The notes below the pieces were generated by a model. That model searched no databases and was not told the DNA's origin. It worked only from the letters and a program-made list of their open reading frames with translations. A stretch of 64,000 bases of DNA. Origin: Ditylenchus dipsaci. Taxonomy: Eukaryota; Nematoda; Chromadorea; Rhabditida; Anguinidae. Each line of letters begins with the position of its first letter. Position 1 is the stretch's first letter. The stretch covers positions 186,001 through 250,000 of the forward strand of contig SADC01001297.1 in NCBI GenBank assembly GCA_004194705.1. Direction: 5' to 3'. A program made the translations under genes and the position numbers. This document shows positions 46,191 to 57,215 of this stretch, piece by piece.

Positions 46191-48863
46191 ACAACCTGAT
46201 TTTAAATTTTGGCGAGACTTATTGACTCATATACATTTTTTATTTTATAAACTAGGGTTTCAAGCCTATGCTAAAAATTGGCATGAAAAATTTTTACAAA
46301 AATCTGAAAATACAGAAGCATGATCATAAGCAAGGTGGGTTTGAATGCTGGGAAATATGGTATATTTTTGCTTATCAGTTATTACTTCACTGACTCTAAC
46401 ATGCACCACCCAGAAGTTGTTCAATTGACTTGTTTCACTCTATTTTTTCTCGTTGTTGTTCTACTGGAATATATCAGCAGATCCTTATTTTGGATTGCAG
46501 CCAATAATTTTATCGTTGTTTTTGTGTCAATACTTGAATTTAATTAATTTTTAAATATATTAATCTAGACTGTGTTTAAATGCAGTAAATTTCATGAAAA
46601 AAAAACCCTTATAAAATTGTAGACTTTGTTTTTAAAATTTTGTTTGTAATATAATAAATGCTGTTTCTACAATAAACAAATAATTTTACAAGGAAACCTT
46701 CAGTAGTCTTTGTTCAAAGAGTTCGTTTAGATGTTTTTTGCAGATTCTTGTAGAGTGCTCCGAAGTTGCATAACAAAGTTCTGACGCTTTTTCCAGACCA
46801 ACTTGAAATCTGCGTAAACAGACAACCCGAAATTGCCAAAAAACCGTGATACAGGTTTTTAGCCTACTTTTGAACTGAGTTAGTTTTTTTAATGGCGTGG
46901 TCCATTAAATAGAAGGTTGACTGTATATTTGTTCGCGCTTAAACCGAAAAAAACTGCCTTCGTCACCCTGTTGAAGTTTTTGTAATTTCGAGCATTTCAC
47001 CATTTAACTCATGACTCTACTCGACAAAAGACACTTTTTTATTCAGCAGGGTTACCGAGGCATCTTTGTTCGGGTAAGCTCAAACACATATAAAGTCCTT
47101 CTAGAATATCGTAAACATTTTTTAGAGTACAATCTCTTCGAGTTATTCGAATTTGTTTTCTCGAAACTAACAAAAGCAAGCTGTACAATAATGTGTCATC
47201 AACTGAGAGGCTAGAAAAAACTCCTACCATTTAGCTTAAAAATACAGCTTTTGATCCACTGTCCGGCCTGTGCACGGGCGGGCGCTTTAGACAAAAAAAC
47301 GGGTGGCCGAGTTTTGCTTCAAATAAACTTCCAAATTCTTCACTATATTAATCCGCTTTCCTTTTTGCAATTTCCTTTTTTGCGCGTTTTTCGCAACTTG
47401 ACATTTTGAGAATTTCACCAAGAGGCCGGTAATTTACCAGTAAATTACAGGTAATTTTCTGGTAGATAACCATGAAAAGATTTTCACTTGTAAATTTCAA
47501 AACCCTACTTAAAACACTTCGGAAAAGGGGGAGTGGGCTCTGGGCAAGGGGGAAAAATCTGTAAATTGCGTCAGCGCAGAGTTCACTTCAAGGGTGTCAC
47601 GGGCTTAACTAAAAAATAATTTTCATATCGGGCTTAAAAATAAGACCCGTGCACAGGCCTATCCACCACGTATGACTATTTAAATGTTGTAAGCAATATG
47701 TATTGCTCACACTCTTTTACCCTTAAATACAATTTGACTTCAAAACAACCTAAATCCTCCACTTTTCTCAGAAAATTAAATAACAACAAAAACAAAATAA
47801 TATTCACTTATCTCGTTTGTCTTTCAGAAAGCAAAATCCAAAACAAGTGAGTGTGCCACAATCTCTGGTCTTCTAATTTAGTGTCTCCACACAAAACAAG
47901 TCTAACCACTCTACCCTCATGGAGACAGTGTAAGTAGAGGAGAGATCCCACACATGCAGGGGAATTTTCTGCTTTTTCTTTCCACAATTTCCAGCAGCAG
48001 CAGCAGCTATTTATTCTCAGTCTGCTGTTGTTTTGTTATTGTCACTTTACACCCTTAGTTCCTCTGCCTAGCCAGTCGACGGGCAAAGTCAACCCAGCAC
48101 AACAAACAAATAAACTAGGGAGAGTTGTTGTGGGCAGTGGGCCAGCTGAGAGACTTTTTCCATTTTTCTACACTCCCTCTATTTTTATTACAATTGATTA
48201 GTGTTGGCCTGTTTCCTATCCTTAAAGCTATATACACTTGGGCTTTGGCCTAGATAACTGGGCCACTTTTTATTTTTCTTTAGATATTTGTTCCCTCCAT
48301 CCAGCTGGATGTTTTTATGGCGTGCTGCAGATAACATCAGCTTTGTGTTCCGAAAATTTTCGTTATTTTTTTGGTTTCAAATGAGCTTGTTGTATGACAA
48401 CAGTGAATTGAATTTCATAAAATTCTTTTGTCAGTTTATTTTATAAGTTCCTTTTTATTATTGCGGAAAACCGACTTTTTAAATTGCAAACAGAACAACA
48501 GTTGTATTTTTTCAGTGCATGCAAAAAATTATAAATCTTGAAAAATCTTGAAAAAGACGGCAGACTTACCACTTACCACGCGATTTTCATGATTTATTAT
48601 AGACGAACTGTGAAATTCATTCTTGCAGAATTCTTTTACGTATGGTATCCTTTTTAAAAAAATCCTTCGAACTGCGAAAAATTTAATTATAAAAACTATA
48701 TTTTTTTAGTAATTATTAATGCATTATTTTTTTGCAATTCCAAGAGGTCTAAAATGATATGGATCGAATTTAGAATATTTAAAACCTAAAACCAGTAACG
48801 GTAGAGTTGTGATAGTTAGAAAACGCAAATAACGGCAATGCAAAGTATTTTCCTGGGCTAATA
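46191..48863. other. Intergenic region between the Pins/LGN and MOLO-1-like genes
   Basis: No gene that I can support. ORFs of 63-75 codons near 46320 and 47011 have no domain, splice partner or codon character. GGTTGACTGTA near 46916 is the right end of a decayed pogo-like MITE. 47800-48330 is free of recognised repeats. Confidence 0.4.
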
Positions 48864-49017
48864 CAGTCCACCCTCGATTTAACGGCCCTCGATTTAACGG
48901 CACCCAAAAATAGACCGATTTGGTCAGCATTGACTAAGATTTAGTCAAAGTGAACCCTCTATTTAACGGCACCCCGGACCCGGTCCCTAGGGGTGCCGTT
49001 AAATCGAGGGTCGACTG
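48864..49017. mobile_element. Short pogo-like MITE, word CTCGATTTAACGGCACC
   Basis: Ends CAGTCCACCCTCGATTTAAC and GTTAAATCGAGGGTCGACTG with TA outside; CCTCGATTTAACGG is repeated at 48889 and CTCTATTTAACGGCACC near 48957. It lies 240 bases upstream of the MOLO-1-like ATG and so could affect that promoter. Confidence 0.85.
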
Positions 49018-49255
49018 TATGTAAGTTGCATAGGATGGATAACTATTAGAAGATGGGGTAATTATCAGAGTAGTGGGTAACTGGACCAGGTTGCGCAACT
49101 AATAGACTGAAACTACGATTTTTAATGCCGATATTATAGAGTGTATTGTAATAGACGATTTTAATGCGATTTACAGTGTATTGTGACTTTAAGTAAAGCC
49201 GGAATTCAATTTCTAGTGATTTATTTATTTATTATAGAGATTTATTAATTTAGAG

Positions 49256-51290
49256 ATGGCTAGACCAGGGCCTAGAAGAGGTGTATTAAACCTTAACTTG
49301 CCAGTATTACTGATACTGTTTTGTTTGTTGGAGAATGGAGCAGGACAAGGTGGAGGCGGACAAGAGTGGGAAGCTTCCAACTACCCCAATCCAACAGCCG
49401 ATGGCTATGCCAAATGCAACATGAAATCGCCAGCCAACATCTGCGACCCTGATGGAGTGCTGACTGAGTCAGAGCGCTACAGGGTCAATTACGAATTGAA
49501 CCAACTAGAGAGTAGGACTCGCCAGGTCAGGAAATCTTTCGTGCCTTCTAAAATTTGGCCCTAATATAAAAACCTGTAAAACAATCAAAACTGTGATTGA
49601 AACATAATTTTTTTAGCCACAAGGTTCCAATTTTTGAGAAAAAGGGTATTGTTGCTGCGATAGCTATAGCCAAGCACGGTGAGTCAATTAAACTGGATTT
49701 AGAATTGAAATACATTCGCCTATTTCAGTGAGAGGAGGATCTGAAAATGTAATGTTGCATTCTTAAACGCTCTGACATTCAAAATATTTTATATGTAATT
49801 CAAGGCTGTCAAAATGATGGCAAATGACATATTGCGGAAATGGACACTTGACAAGCAATGTATGAAATCTTTGGTGATTGTGGTTTCTACAGAAGACAAG
49901 AAATTCTGGGTCGCAAGAGACAATAGAGTGCCTGTCTATGCTGCTGAGTTCACCGACATCTTTACTGCTCAGGTGAGATACAAAAGTATAGCCTAAGGGG
50001 ACCTTTCAACATCGTCTTGATCAGTTGTTTATTTAAAAGAAAGCTGGGACTTGCAGCTTAAGGCTTTAGACTTCACCCAAATTAAAAAAAATAGAATTTT
50101 GGTATTAAAAACATGTTTTTCAAGACTATTTCAAACTGGTATTTTACCAAACAAATCTAATGATAAAATTGGAATAGACAAATAAATTATATAACTACCA
50201 CTTTTAAAGGGAAGAGAAGAAATTAGAAATTTCCTTGATGCATAGCGCATGCTGTCCAAAAATGGTTCGACCCCACCTCGTGGCACGCCACTTATTTTAG
50301 CATGTTTGACCAATGTGTAGGAGTAATTTGGGCTCGCTGATTTCAAATCTGGTGTCAAACAGTCAAATTACTCATAAGCATCGGTCAAACAATCCAAAAT
50401 AAGAAGCGTGCCACCAGGTAAGGTCATTTTGGGACAACAAACACTAACGCTTATCCACTGCGCCATGCATCAAGGAAGCTTATAGTCACATAAGTTGCTG
50501 GCTCCCTTTAACCTCTTTCTTGTAACCTGTACTTTTAATTAAAAAGATAAGCCTCACATGTTATTAGCCCTAAAACACCGAAATAAGTTGAGAAACTTTC
50601 CCCTGAATATCGTCCTTTTTATTTCTCAATTAAACATTAGTTTCAGAACTAATATTAATTTTTCAGAAACCCCTGTTTAAGGACGGCAACTACCCCCAAG
50701 CTCTGCTCAACATTATTGAAAGCACCTGGGACAAGGCACTAGCCAAGCAAAGCCAAGTGCCTCCAGACTCTCGTGGTGAGCCATTCACACCCAGCGACAG
50801 AGGTGGAAAACATCCTCCAAGTGACAAGGGAGGATCTGGCTTTTCCATGCCTAAAATTCCAATGTGGTTTTGGCTTGGTCTCATCTTTATTATCATTCCC
50901 ACACTGTGCTGCTGTTGCTGCCTCTACTTTTGCTGTTGTCGTCGTAAAGGTGCAGCAGATGGTGGGGCATCCAACAAACGGCAAGGCCCTTCAGACTTAC
51001 CAGATGAAGAGTATGGTGGCAATAGACCAGCGCCCAGAAGAGGATTTGGTGGGGGAGGCGGAATGCAAAACTTGATTGGAGGCATTGGAGCCGGTGCTAT
51101 CGGAAACACAGTTTCCAACTGGTTCAGGAACAGAAATGCTGGAGGTGGAGGTGCTGGAGGGGGTCAATCCCCACCACCTGCCACTGGGGGCTATGGAGAC
51201 TATGTGCCACCTGGTCAGAAGGCAGGAGGAGGCAGGGCCATGTATCCATCGGCGGAAGTTAAAGATGAGGGAGGCGGTGGTGGTTGGTGA
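49256..51290 (+). CDS. molo-1: MOLO-1-like TPM-domain membrane protein, five exons
   Basis: In C. elegans MOLO-1 is an auxiliary subunit that increases levamisole-type acetylcholine receptor function. Exons: 49256-49525, 49617-49678, 49729-49748 (20 bases), 49805-49972, 50667-51290; about 380 residues. Seen: a signal peptide (hydrophobic VLLILFCLL after MARPGPRRG), the TPM domain with ICDPDGVLTESERYRVNYEL, IVAAIAIAKHVRGGSEN and FWVARDNRVPVYAAEFTDIF, a Pro/Gly/Asp-rich stalk, one membrane span (MWFWLGLIFIIIPTL) running into a Cys cluster (CCCCCLYFCCCRRK) suited to palmitoylation, and a Gly-rich cytoplasmic tail. The topology is type I. The ATG follows TTTAGAG, an acceptor-like context. Exon 1 ends in phase 0, whereas exon 2 needs phase 2, so a small indel or unrecognised splice exists there. 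Exon 5 is clean. Confidence 0.88.
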
Positions 51291-51348
51291 TGGAATACAG
51301 AATTACTGGATCAAGTACTGCTGCATGTTAAGAAATGATATTCTTAAG

Positions 51349-51575
51349 AGGTGTCATAAGTTAGAATACCTTTTTTCAAAAAGACTTTTTGTGGCAATGT
51401 GTTTCTCTACAGAACTTTTGACAATAATTTAAAAGTGGACTACTCAATTTGTATCTAAGATTCTTAACTATAAAATGAGGGGTCAACTTTTGAAAAAGAG
51501 TAATAAAATATTTATAAAAAACACAATGTCACAAAAAATGTTTGAAGTTTTTTTTTCGAACTTATGACAGTACCT
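51349..51575. mobile_element. MITE just after the MOLO-1-like stop codon
   Basis: Begins GGTGTCATAAGTTAGAAT and ends TTTCGAACTTATGACAG. Core with GTGGCAATGTGTTTCTCTAC and CAATTTGTATC matches the 36630/58231 core. It contains AATAAA at 51502-51507; a second AATAAA outside it lies at 51929-51934, so either could end the transcript. Confidence 0.7.
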
Positions 51576-51599
51576 AATAATTCAAATTTTAAAAGGTTG

Positions 51600-52916
51600 C
51601 CCTATATTTGTAAATATAACTATTATTGGTGTTAAATTGTCTGTAGCAGTAGTCTTCTGTGCCTGTGAAGTAAAGCGTTGTCGTTGTAAGTCATGTTCCA
51701 CTCTAAATCTTACAAATTAGGATGCTGCCAAAAAATGAAACTTTTCTGCCTATTCAAACGCCGACTTTTATCTGACGGAAATCCCAAAACTTATGTTTTT
51801 AAACCCAGGAATTTGCTTTAAGATGTATTTTGGCCGTGAAGTTTGGTTAAGTTATATTTAATTTTAAACTTCATGAAAATATTCATTTTGGCATCTTTTT
51901 TCTTTTAAAGTGTAAAATTTATATTTGTAATAAATAACACCTGTCTTTGATGTAGAAGAGTAGTAAAAAAACAAAAAAACAATATAAATAAAAACTTTTA
52001 AGGTTCAGTTAAATTTTTTAGATTGCAAAACAAAACAACATAAATAAACATATAAAAAAACGTACCAATTTTTTCAAAGTCTTTTGGTTTCTGAAAAACA
52101 ATTGACAACTAGTAAGACTCACTAGTAGGTCGACTAGTAGGATGGAAAAGCTGTCCACTCTGCGTCTAGAAGTAGATAACTTGTGAACACAGAGTGAAAA
52201 AAAGTTACAAACACTCAAAAGAAAAATATACTCACTTTTAGCAATTTTCGATGAACAGGTATGAAATTTTATCCGAAAAATTACGGTAACACGGTTTCTT
52301 GTTGACTTCTGCATAATTAAATAAAACGTCTTTGAAGGTGTTTTTATGCACGGAAACTCATTTTCGACAGAAATTCTCTGACCAAAATTTGACTTTTCAC
52401 CTGTGGGTTCGTGGTTTTTTTTTCCAAAGAGAGGTCTTTTTAACCGTACGTAGACAACCTCAACACTGGAAAGGCGGACTGCACTAAAGGTAGCGTCTGG
52501 TCCAGAATTTTATGCTGATTACGTTAGCGCGAAAAAATGTTGAGAATTTTTATTTACTCCACTATTCGCGATTTCACTCGAAACCAGGATAAAAACTATA
52601 AGACCCCGATTTTAGGAATGGCCGAGTTTATATACCCATGAGGAGGGCTCAAGGGGAGGAGCAACAGCATCTGACCAACTAGTGGGCCAGAAATGTTGTT
52701 GGCCGCCCGTTTGGATTAGAGTCAGTGCTCAAGTGCCAAGCCTCCTGGAATGGTTACCCTTCGAATGGGCGAGAGATACTTAATCCAAAAGGTGAGGTGC
52801 TCCCAATGAGGGCGCTCACTATAAACAACATTTAAACAATGTGGCCCTGAGGCGTCTGTTTTCCATATCGTAAACAGACGGAGATGGGAATGTTTTGAAC
52901 AATATAAGTGTTTACC
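51600..52916. other. Intergenic region, no gene recognised
   Basis: A minus-strand opening at 52018-52314 is AT-rich with no domain. 52620-52880 is more GC-rich than its surroundings (for example GGGCCAGAAATGTTG, CCTCCTGGAATGGTTACCC) without an ORF or an RNA family that I recognise. Confidence 0.4.
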
Positions 52917-53178
52917 CAGAGTGTGCCAAAATGTGCCTAATTAGGGCACATTTTTTCGGTCTCAATTTATGTGCCCTTTTTAGGGCACATCGGTCATAAA
53001 ATGTGCCCTTTTCAAGGAAAAATGTGCCCTTTTCTTTTTCAAAATTTTTGTTACTTTTTTATCTTTTTTTGAATTTTTTGTTTTCACAGATTTTATTCAT
53101 ATTTCGGCCTATACATAGTTAAAATAACTAGCATTAAATTGTTTTGTTGATATGCAACATTTAAGATATACAATTGTA

Positions 53179-53590
53179 TTACAGGTCCATTAAATTTTCA
53201 GCATTATTTAATTCGTCTATTTCTGGCATCATGTTATTGAGAAATAGTGATCGCAGACATATTAGCTTTGAAATTCTTTCAGGTTCCAGTCGATTGCGCA
53301 GTTCTGTTGCGTTGAGTCGCAGTAGCGAAAAAGCTCTTTCGCTCGTCGTGCTTGAAGCCTGTATGGGCAAATATTTTTTAGCAACTCGAGCTAGCATAGG
53401 AAGTCTTTTTCGAATGTCTTCCAGAATTCCAAGGTATTCAAAGAATTACTAGCCGCTAGATTATTATAGATGGCAATTTCAGCAGCTATTTCCACAGTTA
53501 CAGGTTCAGCTTCAAAGTGCATGCGTGAACCACTATTTTGCTGTGAATTAGGAAACACAGCGTCTTGTAAACCATCTCTTAGCAACAAAG
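53179..53590 (-). pseudogene. hAT transposase C-terminal domain, remnant
   Basis: Minus-strand frame reads RKRLPMLARVAKKYLPIQAS followed by STTSERAFSLLRLNATELRN and RLEPERISKLICLRSLF, the hAT dimerisation region with its S-x-x-S-E-R-x-F-S core. Upstream, SLNTLEFWKTF is in another frame where W-W/K-x normally precedes RFP-L-x-x-A, so the sequence is frameshifted. Catalytic domain not seen. It probably belongs to the element with the GTGCCC arms. Confidence 0.75.
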
Positions 53591-54411
53591 CTTCAGCTGG
53601 GACAGCGTTTACTATCTAAAATAAATTATGAGGTTTGCTTTTATTCTGTTCTTCACCTCTTCTAAGTTTCAACGCTCAACTTTCGGCACAAAGACGATAA
53701 CAGGTTTCTTATTTGAGGGTCCACAAAAGCTGAGCAAAGTGCTACTTTTTATTCATCTCGGTCATTTTTTTATCAGGAGTGAATAAAGCAGCGCGAGCAA
53801 TGAAGCTGCTAATGTTTGAGTCATCATTAACAATAAAGTTTTTAAGCTTCTGCTTTGCATCTGCTTTGCATTTTTCATCTGTGTTGCTCTGTATGGAGTG
53901 GCCGAAAACGATGAAGTGAATAATAGTGCTTCTTATTCAGCACAAGGTGAGCGAATATATTGAAAGCATTTGCAAAATAGTTATTCATTTATTTTTACAC
54001 AATTTGGGGAGCGTTGTAATAGTCCGGTAAAAGATTTGACTTTAAAGTATTAGTAAATGGTTGAAACTGAAAAATGCCATTTTTGAACGAAAAATCGTTA
54101 AACTTTCGAGTTCAACATGTTGCTTCTTTTCAAGTCAGAAAATTAAATACAGAGCTTGCTGACATGATTATTTTTTATGTGCGCCTCAAAATTTCTGCTA
54201 TTTCAGAGAAACTTCACCGTGTTTTACGACAGTGATAGCAATTTATTTGACATATCAATCTTTTTTGCATAGCAAAAAGGATAGTTTTCAAAGCGCCCAT
54301 TCAAAAAATAATCTGGGTCGGCGAGCCCTGATAAAAACGTGAAAAGATGTTTTCTTCAAACAAACAATGATAGCTTGTCAGAACATACTTAACAGTGTTT
54401 TTTTGGGAGCA

Positions 54412-54588
54412 ACAGAACCCTAGGGGCCCCACTCGCCAGAACCCTAGGGGCCCCAGTCATTTTAAGTCTAATCTATGCAAAAAAAATATTTAATTTGAAT
54501 TTGCGCCTCATTTATTTTTCGCATAGATTAGACTTAAAATGACTGGGGCCCCTAGGGTTCTGGCGAGTGGGGCCCCAAAGGTTCTGTT
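54412..54588. mobile_element. Small foldback with AGAACCCTAGGGGCCCC words
   Basis: Each arm carries AGAACCCTAGGGGCCCC or a near copy twice, separated by ACTCGCC, followed by AGTCATTTTAAGTCTAATCT; the loop is AT-rich. GC content contrasts strongly with flanks. It forms the first codons of an artificial extension of the next ORF. Confidence 0.8.
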
Positions 54589-54668
54589 TAGCCTTTTTTT
54601 GATAATTTGTTTAAATATCTGGCACTATTCGACTTTTTTCTCTCAAACAAAAAAATATGGCTTTTCAG

Positions 54669-55123
54669 CTAAAGGACGGCTTTCCAGTGTTGACCTTAAT
54701 GAATCAAGTAAAGATGACAATTTTTCAGAAAACAATGCTCTGGTTAGAGAAAAACGTAGATCAGGTAGAGGTGGCGGTCGCGGTAACAATGGAGGCAGTG
54801 CCTCTAGTGATGGAAACTCAAATGATGGGCGATCAGTATCTGGAGACAGTGCCAGTGAAGGCACCAAGCCTGACAGCAAGAACAAGGGAACTGTCAAGGC
54901 TTTCATATCTGGTGGAGTATCCTCTGTTGGCACGAGTATTGCGAGTTGGGCCGTGTGGAGTGGCTTTCCACAACTACAGGCATGGCTTAACTCAAACGCA
55001 ACCCTTGTTGGTTAGCTGACTTATGGCTTAGGTGGCATGATTTTCCTCATGACCTTGTTAATTGCTCTGTGGATGTGCATTAGCAACCGCATGCGACATG
55101 CTGCTATGAAAAGAGCCGCTTAA
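54669..55123 (+). pseudogene. Membrane-protein C-terminal exon inside the composite element
   Basis: Not recognised. After a TTTTCAG acceptor the frame reads SSVDLNESSKDDNFSENN, a basic RRSGRGGGRGNNGG stretch, a Ser/Gly/Asp-rich linker, VKAFISGGVSSVGTSIASWA, then TAG at 55013, and continues in the same frame with GLGGMIFLMTLLIALWMCIS, a clear membrane span, NRMRHAAMKRAA and TAA. The frame and hydrophobicity continue across the TAG, so it looks like a nonsense change or sequence error in a once intact gene, or readthrough. GC content and codon character are coding-like. No other exons were found, so I infer a captured fragment. Confidence 0.5.
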
Positions 55124-55575
55124 AAGCAGAGAAATATAGATCTAGAAATGAGAATGTTCAATTTACATGCAAAACACTGATATTTAACGTGTTTATTTTA
55201 AGTATTTATATTGTAAACTATAATAAACATGTATAGGCCGAAATATGAATAAAATCTGTAAAAAACACAAAAAATTAAAAAAAAGTGACAAAAAAGTGAC
55301 AAAAATTTTGAAAAATAAAAGGGCACATTTTTCCTTGAAAAGGGCACATTTTCTGACCGATGTGCCCTGAAAAGGGCACATAAATTGAGAACAAAAAAAA
55401 ATGTGCCCTTTTTAGGGCACATTGTGCCCTAAAAAGGGCACATAAATATGGCGCGAAAAAAATGTGCCCTAAAAAGGGCACATTGTGCCCTTTGTAGGGC
55501 ACATATTTTTTTCAACTGTGAAAATTAAAAAAAAGGGCACATTGTGCCCTGAAAGGGCACATTTGTCGAACCCTG

Positions 55576-57215
55576 GTTTGAGCCATCAAACGGTTGTTTG
55601 CAATACAAGAATTGATGCAAGTAAGCAATGGGGCATTAAGTTCGTCTACCTGGCTTGTTTTCATTGCCGTCTGTTTGCTCAAGATGACAAGTGGCAGGGC
55701 GCTATTTTGCAGGTTTGTATGCATTTCCTCCCCTTTTCTATTGCCAATGAGCCAATATATTGACAATATTAACATGTGACCTGTTGACTGCTTTTCCTTC
55801 GCTCACTTTACGATTTGGAATTTTTTATTTGTTTTTGTCTCGGTAGTTTTGACTTATGAGCAAATAGTACCAGCGATTGTGTCTTGCTTTATCTTTTCAA
55901 ACAGAGGTGGCTAATCAATATTTTCATGTTTTTCTGTTTGCTTACTCTTGCTATTTTCGTCATATGCTAGAAATTTTACAAGGTGATTCATTTTCCGCCT
56001 TTTTGTAGACGGAAATGCTTATTCCAATAGCCCTTTTGACTGTGTAAAGTTAATGACGGCAAGACAAAAAATGCTGCTTGTTTTTTTTATTCTGTTTTTT
56101 GGCACTACTTTAACCGTCTTTTTCCTGCACCTCAGTTTTGGCTCATATAGAAATTTTTTTGTATTTTTCGTCAAGAAGAGTTTTCGAGAAAGTCAAGGAA
56201 AAAACTCGGAAATAGGTAAACATTTTTGTTGTGTCGAACGAAATACACCGCATCGATAATTTTTCGAAATTTTTTTTTGAATCATGATACGGATATATCA
56301 ACGCCCATATCAAATGGGTAAAAAATCTAAACATTGAATGTTTCGGTTGTAATCATGCTCCGTTAAAATTAACAACATTCCAAACATTACTTTTTTTCTT
56401 TTTTGTCGCTCTACGTTCGTCATTCTTTTAAAGGGGCATACCAGCGCGTTACACCGCAAATTAAGGCGGGGACCAGCAAGTTTTCAAAAATTGTCCTTGT
56501 TTTCACTGGGCTTGTAGAAAATCTGATTTTTATGACTATATCCTACTTTTAAAAAGTAGGCAGAAAACTTTCGTCGGATCAGGTAGAACGCTTATATAAA
56601 ACGGTCATAAAATAAATAAATTGTTGGTCCCCCGCCGTAATTGCAGTGTAACGCGCTGGTATGTCCCTTCGAAAACGGTATGCAACGAATTAACACTTTT
56701 GAACAAATTTTGCAAAAAATGTCGAAAACTGGCAAATGTATGGTTGCCTTTAAATGTGTTTTTTATTTACCTAAAAAGCAATATTGGTCAATATACCCTT
56801 GATATCCAGGAGTTGGTCTTAAAGGGTGGTATTTTATCGAAGGTAGACTGTAGTAGAAGATAGACTGTAGTACAAGGCTTACTCTATTATTTACAGAAAA
56901 AATAAAACCTATGAACGAAGAAAATTAATCGGGTTTGGAATGCTCTTACAAATCTGGCCAAAATTTGACCAACCGGAAAATATCGGTTAAATATTTAAGC
57001 ACATATTCATTTTAGGTTAAATAATGAAACGAAGGTACAATTCAGTGGAAAAGTTTACTGGTCAGCTTTTATTCCTATAATATGCTCTCATATTAAAAAA
57101 TTTAACTTTAAGAGCTTGCTTTGTCTCAAGCTTCAGATACAGACAGTCAACCTTTCAATCCATCAAGAAGGTTTTTAAAATATACAAATCCACTTTTACA
57201 AATTTGAAATATCAG
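55576..57215. other. Intergenic region upstream of the TMEM272-like gene
   Basis: 55590-55712 has an open stretch ending at a donor-like CAG/GTTTGT, but no partner exon or domain, so it is not called. Otherwise no gene. GGTAGACTGTA near 56842 is a pogo-like MITE end fragment. A promoter for the downstream gene may lie here but could not be assigned. Confidence 0.4.
56430..56669. mobile_element. Foldback with AAAGGGGCATACC ends
   Basis: Left AAAGGGGCATACCAGCGCGT, right ACGCGCTGGTATGTCCCTT, with a paired inner block GGCGGGGACCA / TGGTCCCCCGCC. Shares the AAAGGGGCAT start with the 13708 element. Confidence 0.8.

Larger units (their letters stand above)
52917..55575. mobile_element. Composite element with GTGCCC/GGGCAC arms
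   Basis: Left end CAGAGTGTGCCAAAATGTGCC, right end GGGCACATTTGTCGAACCCTG. Both arms iterate GTGCCCTTTTAGGGCAC words (52920-53040 and 55315-55565), and inside them GATTTTATTCATATTTCGGCC (53091) is mirrored by GGCCGAAATATGAATAAAATC (55236). The ends are of CAGGG type; the target duplication is not clear. It contains a hAT transposase remnant and a separate coding-like exon. Confidence 0.75.

Noticed and set aside
52620..52880. GC-richer patch considered as a structured RNA or snRNA gene
   Set aside because: No U1, U2, U4, U5, U6, SL RNA or SRP signature could be recognised, and no promoter-like element; left as unexplained.
55485..55775. Overlapping ORFs across the GTGCCC arm and following sequence
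   Set aside because: The first part is translated repeat; the remainder (HQTVVCNTRIDASKQWG) ends at a donor-like site but has no partner exon or recognised domain.
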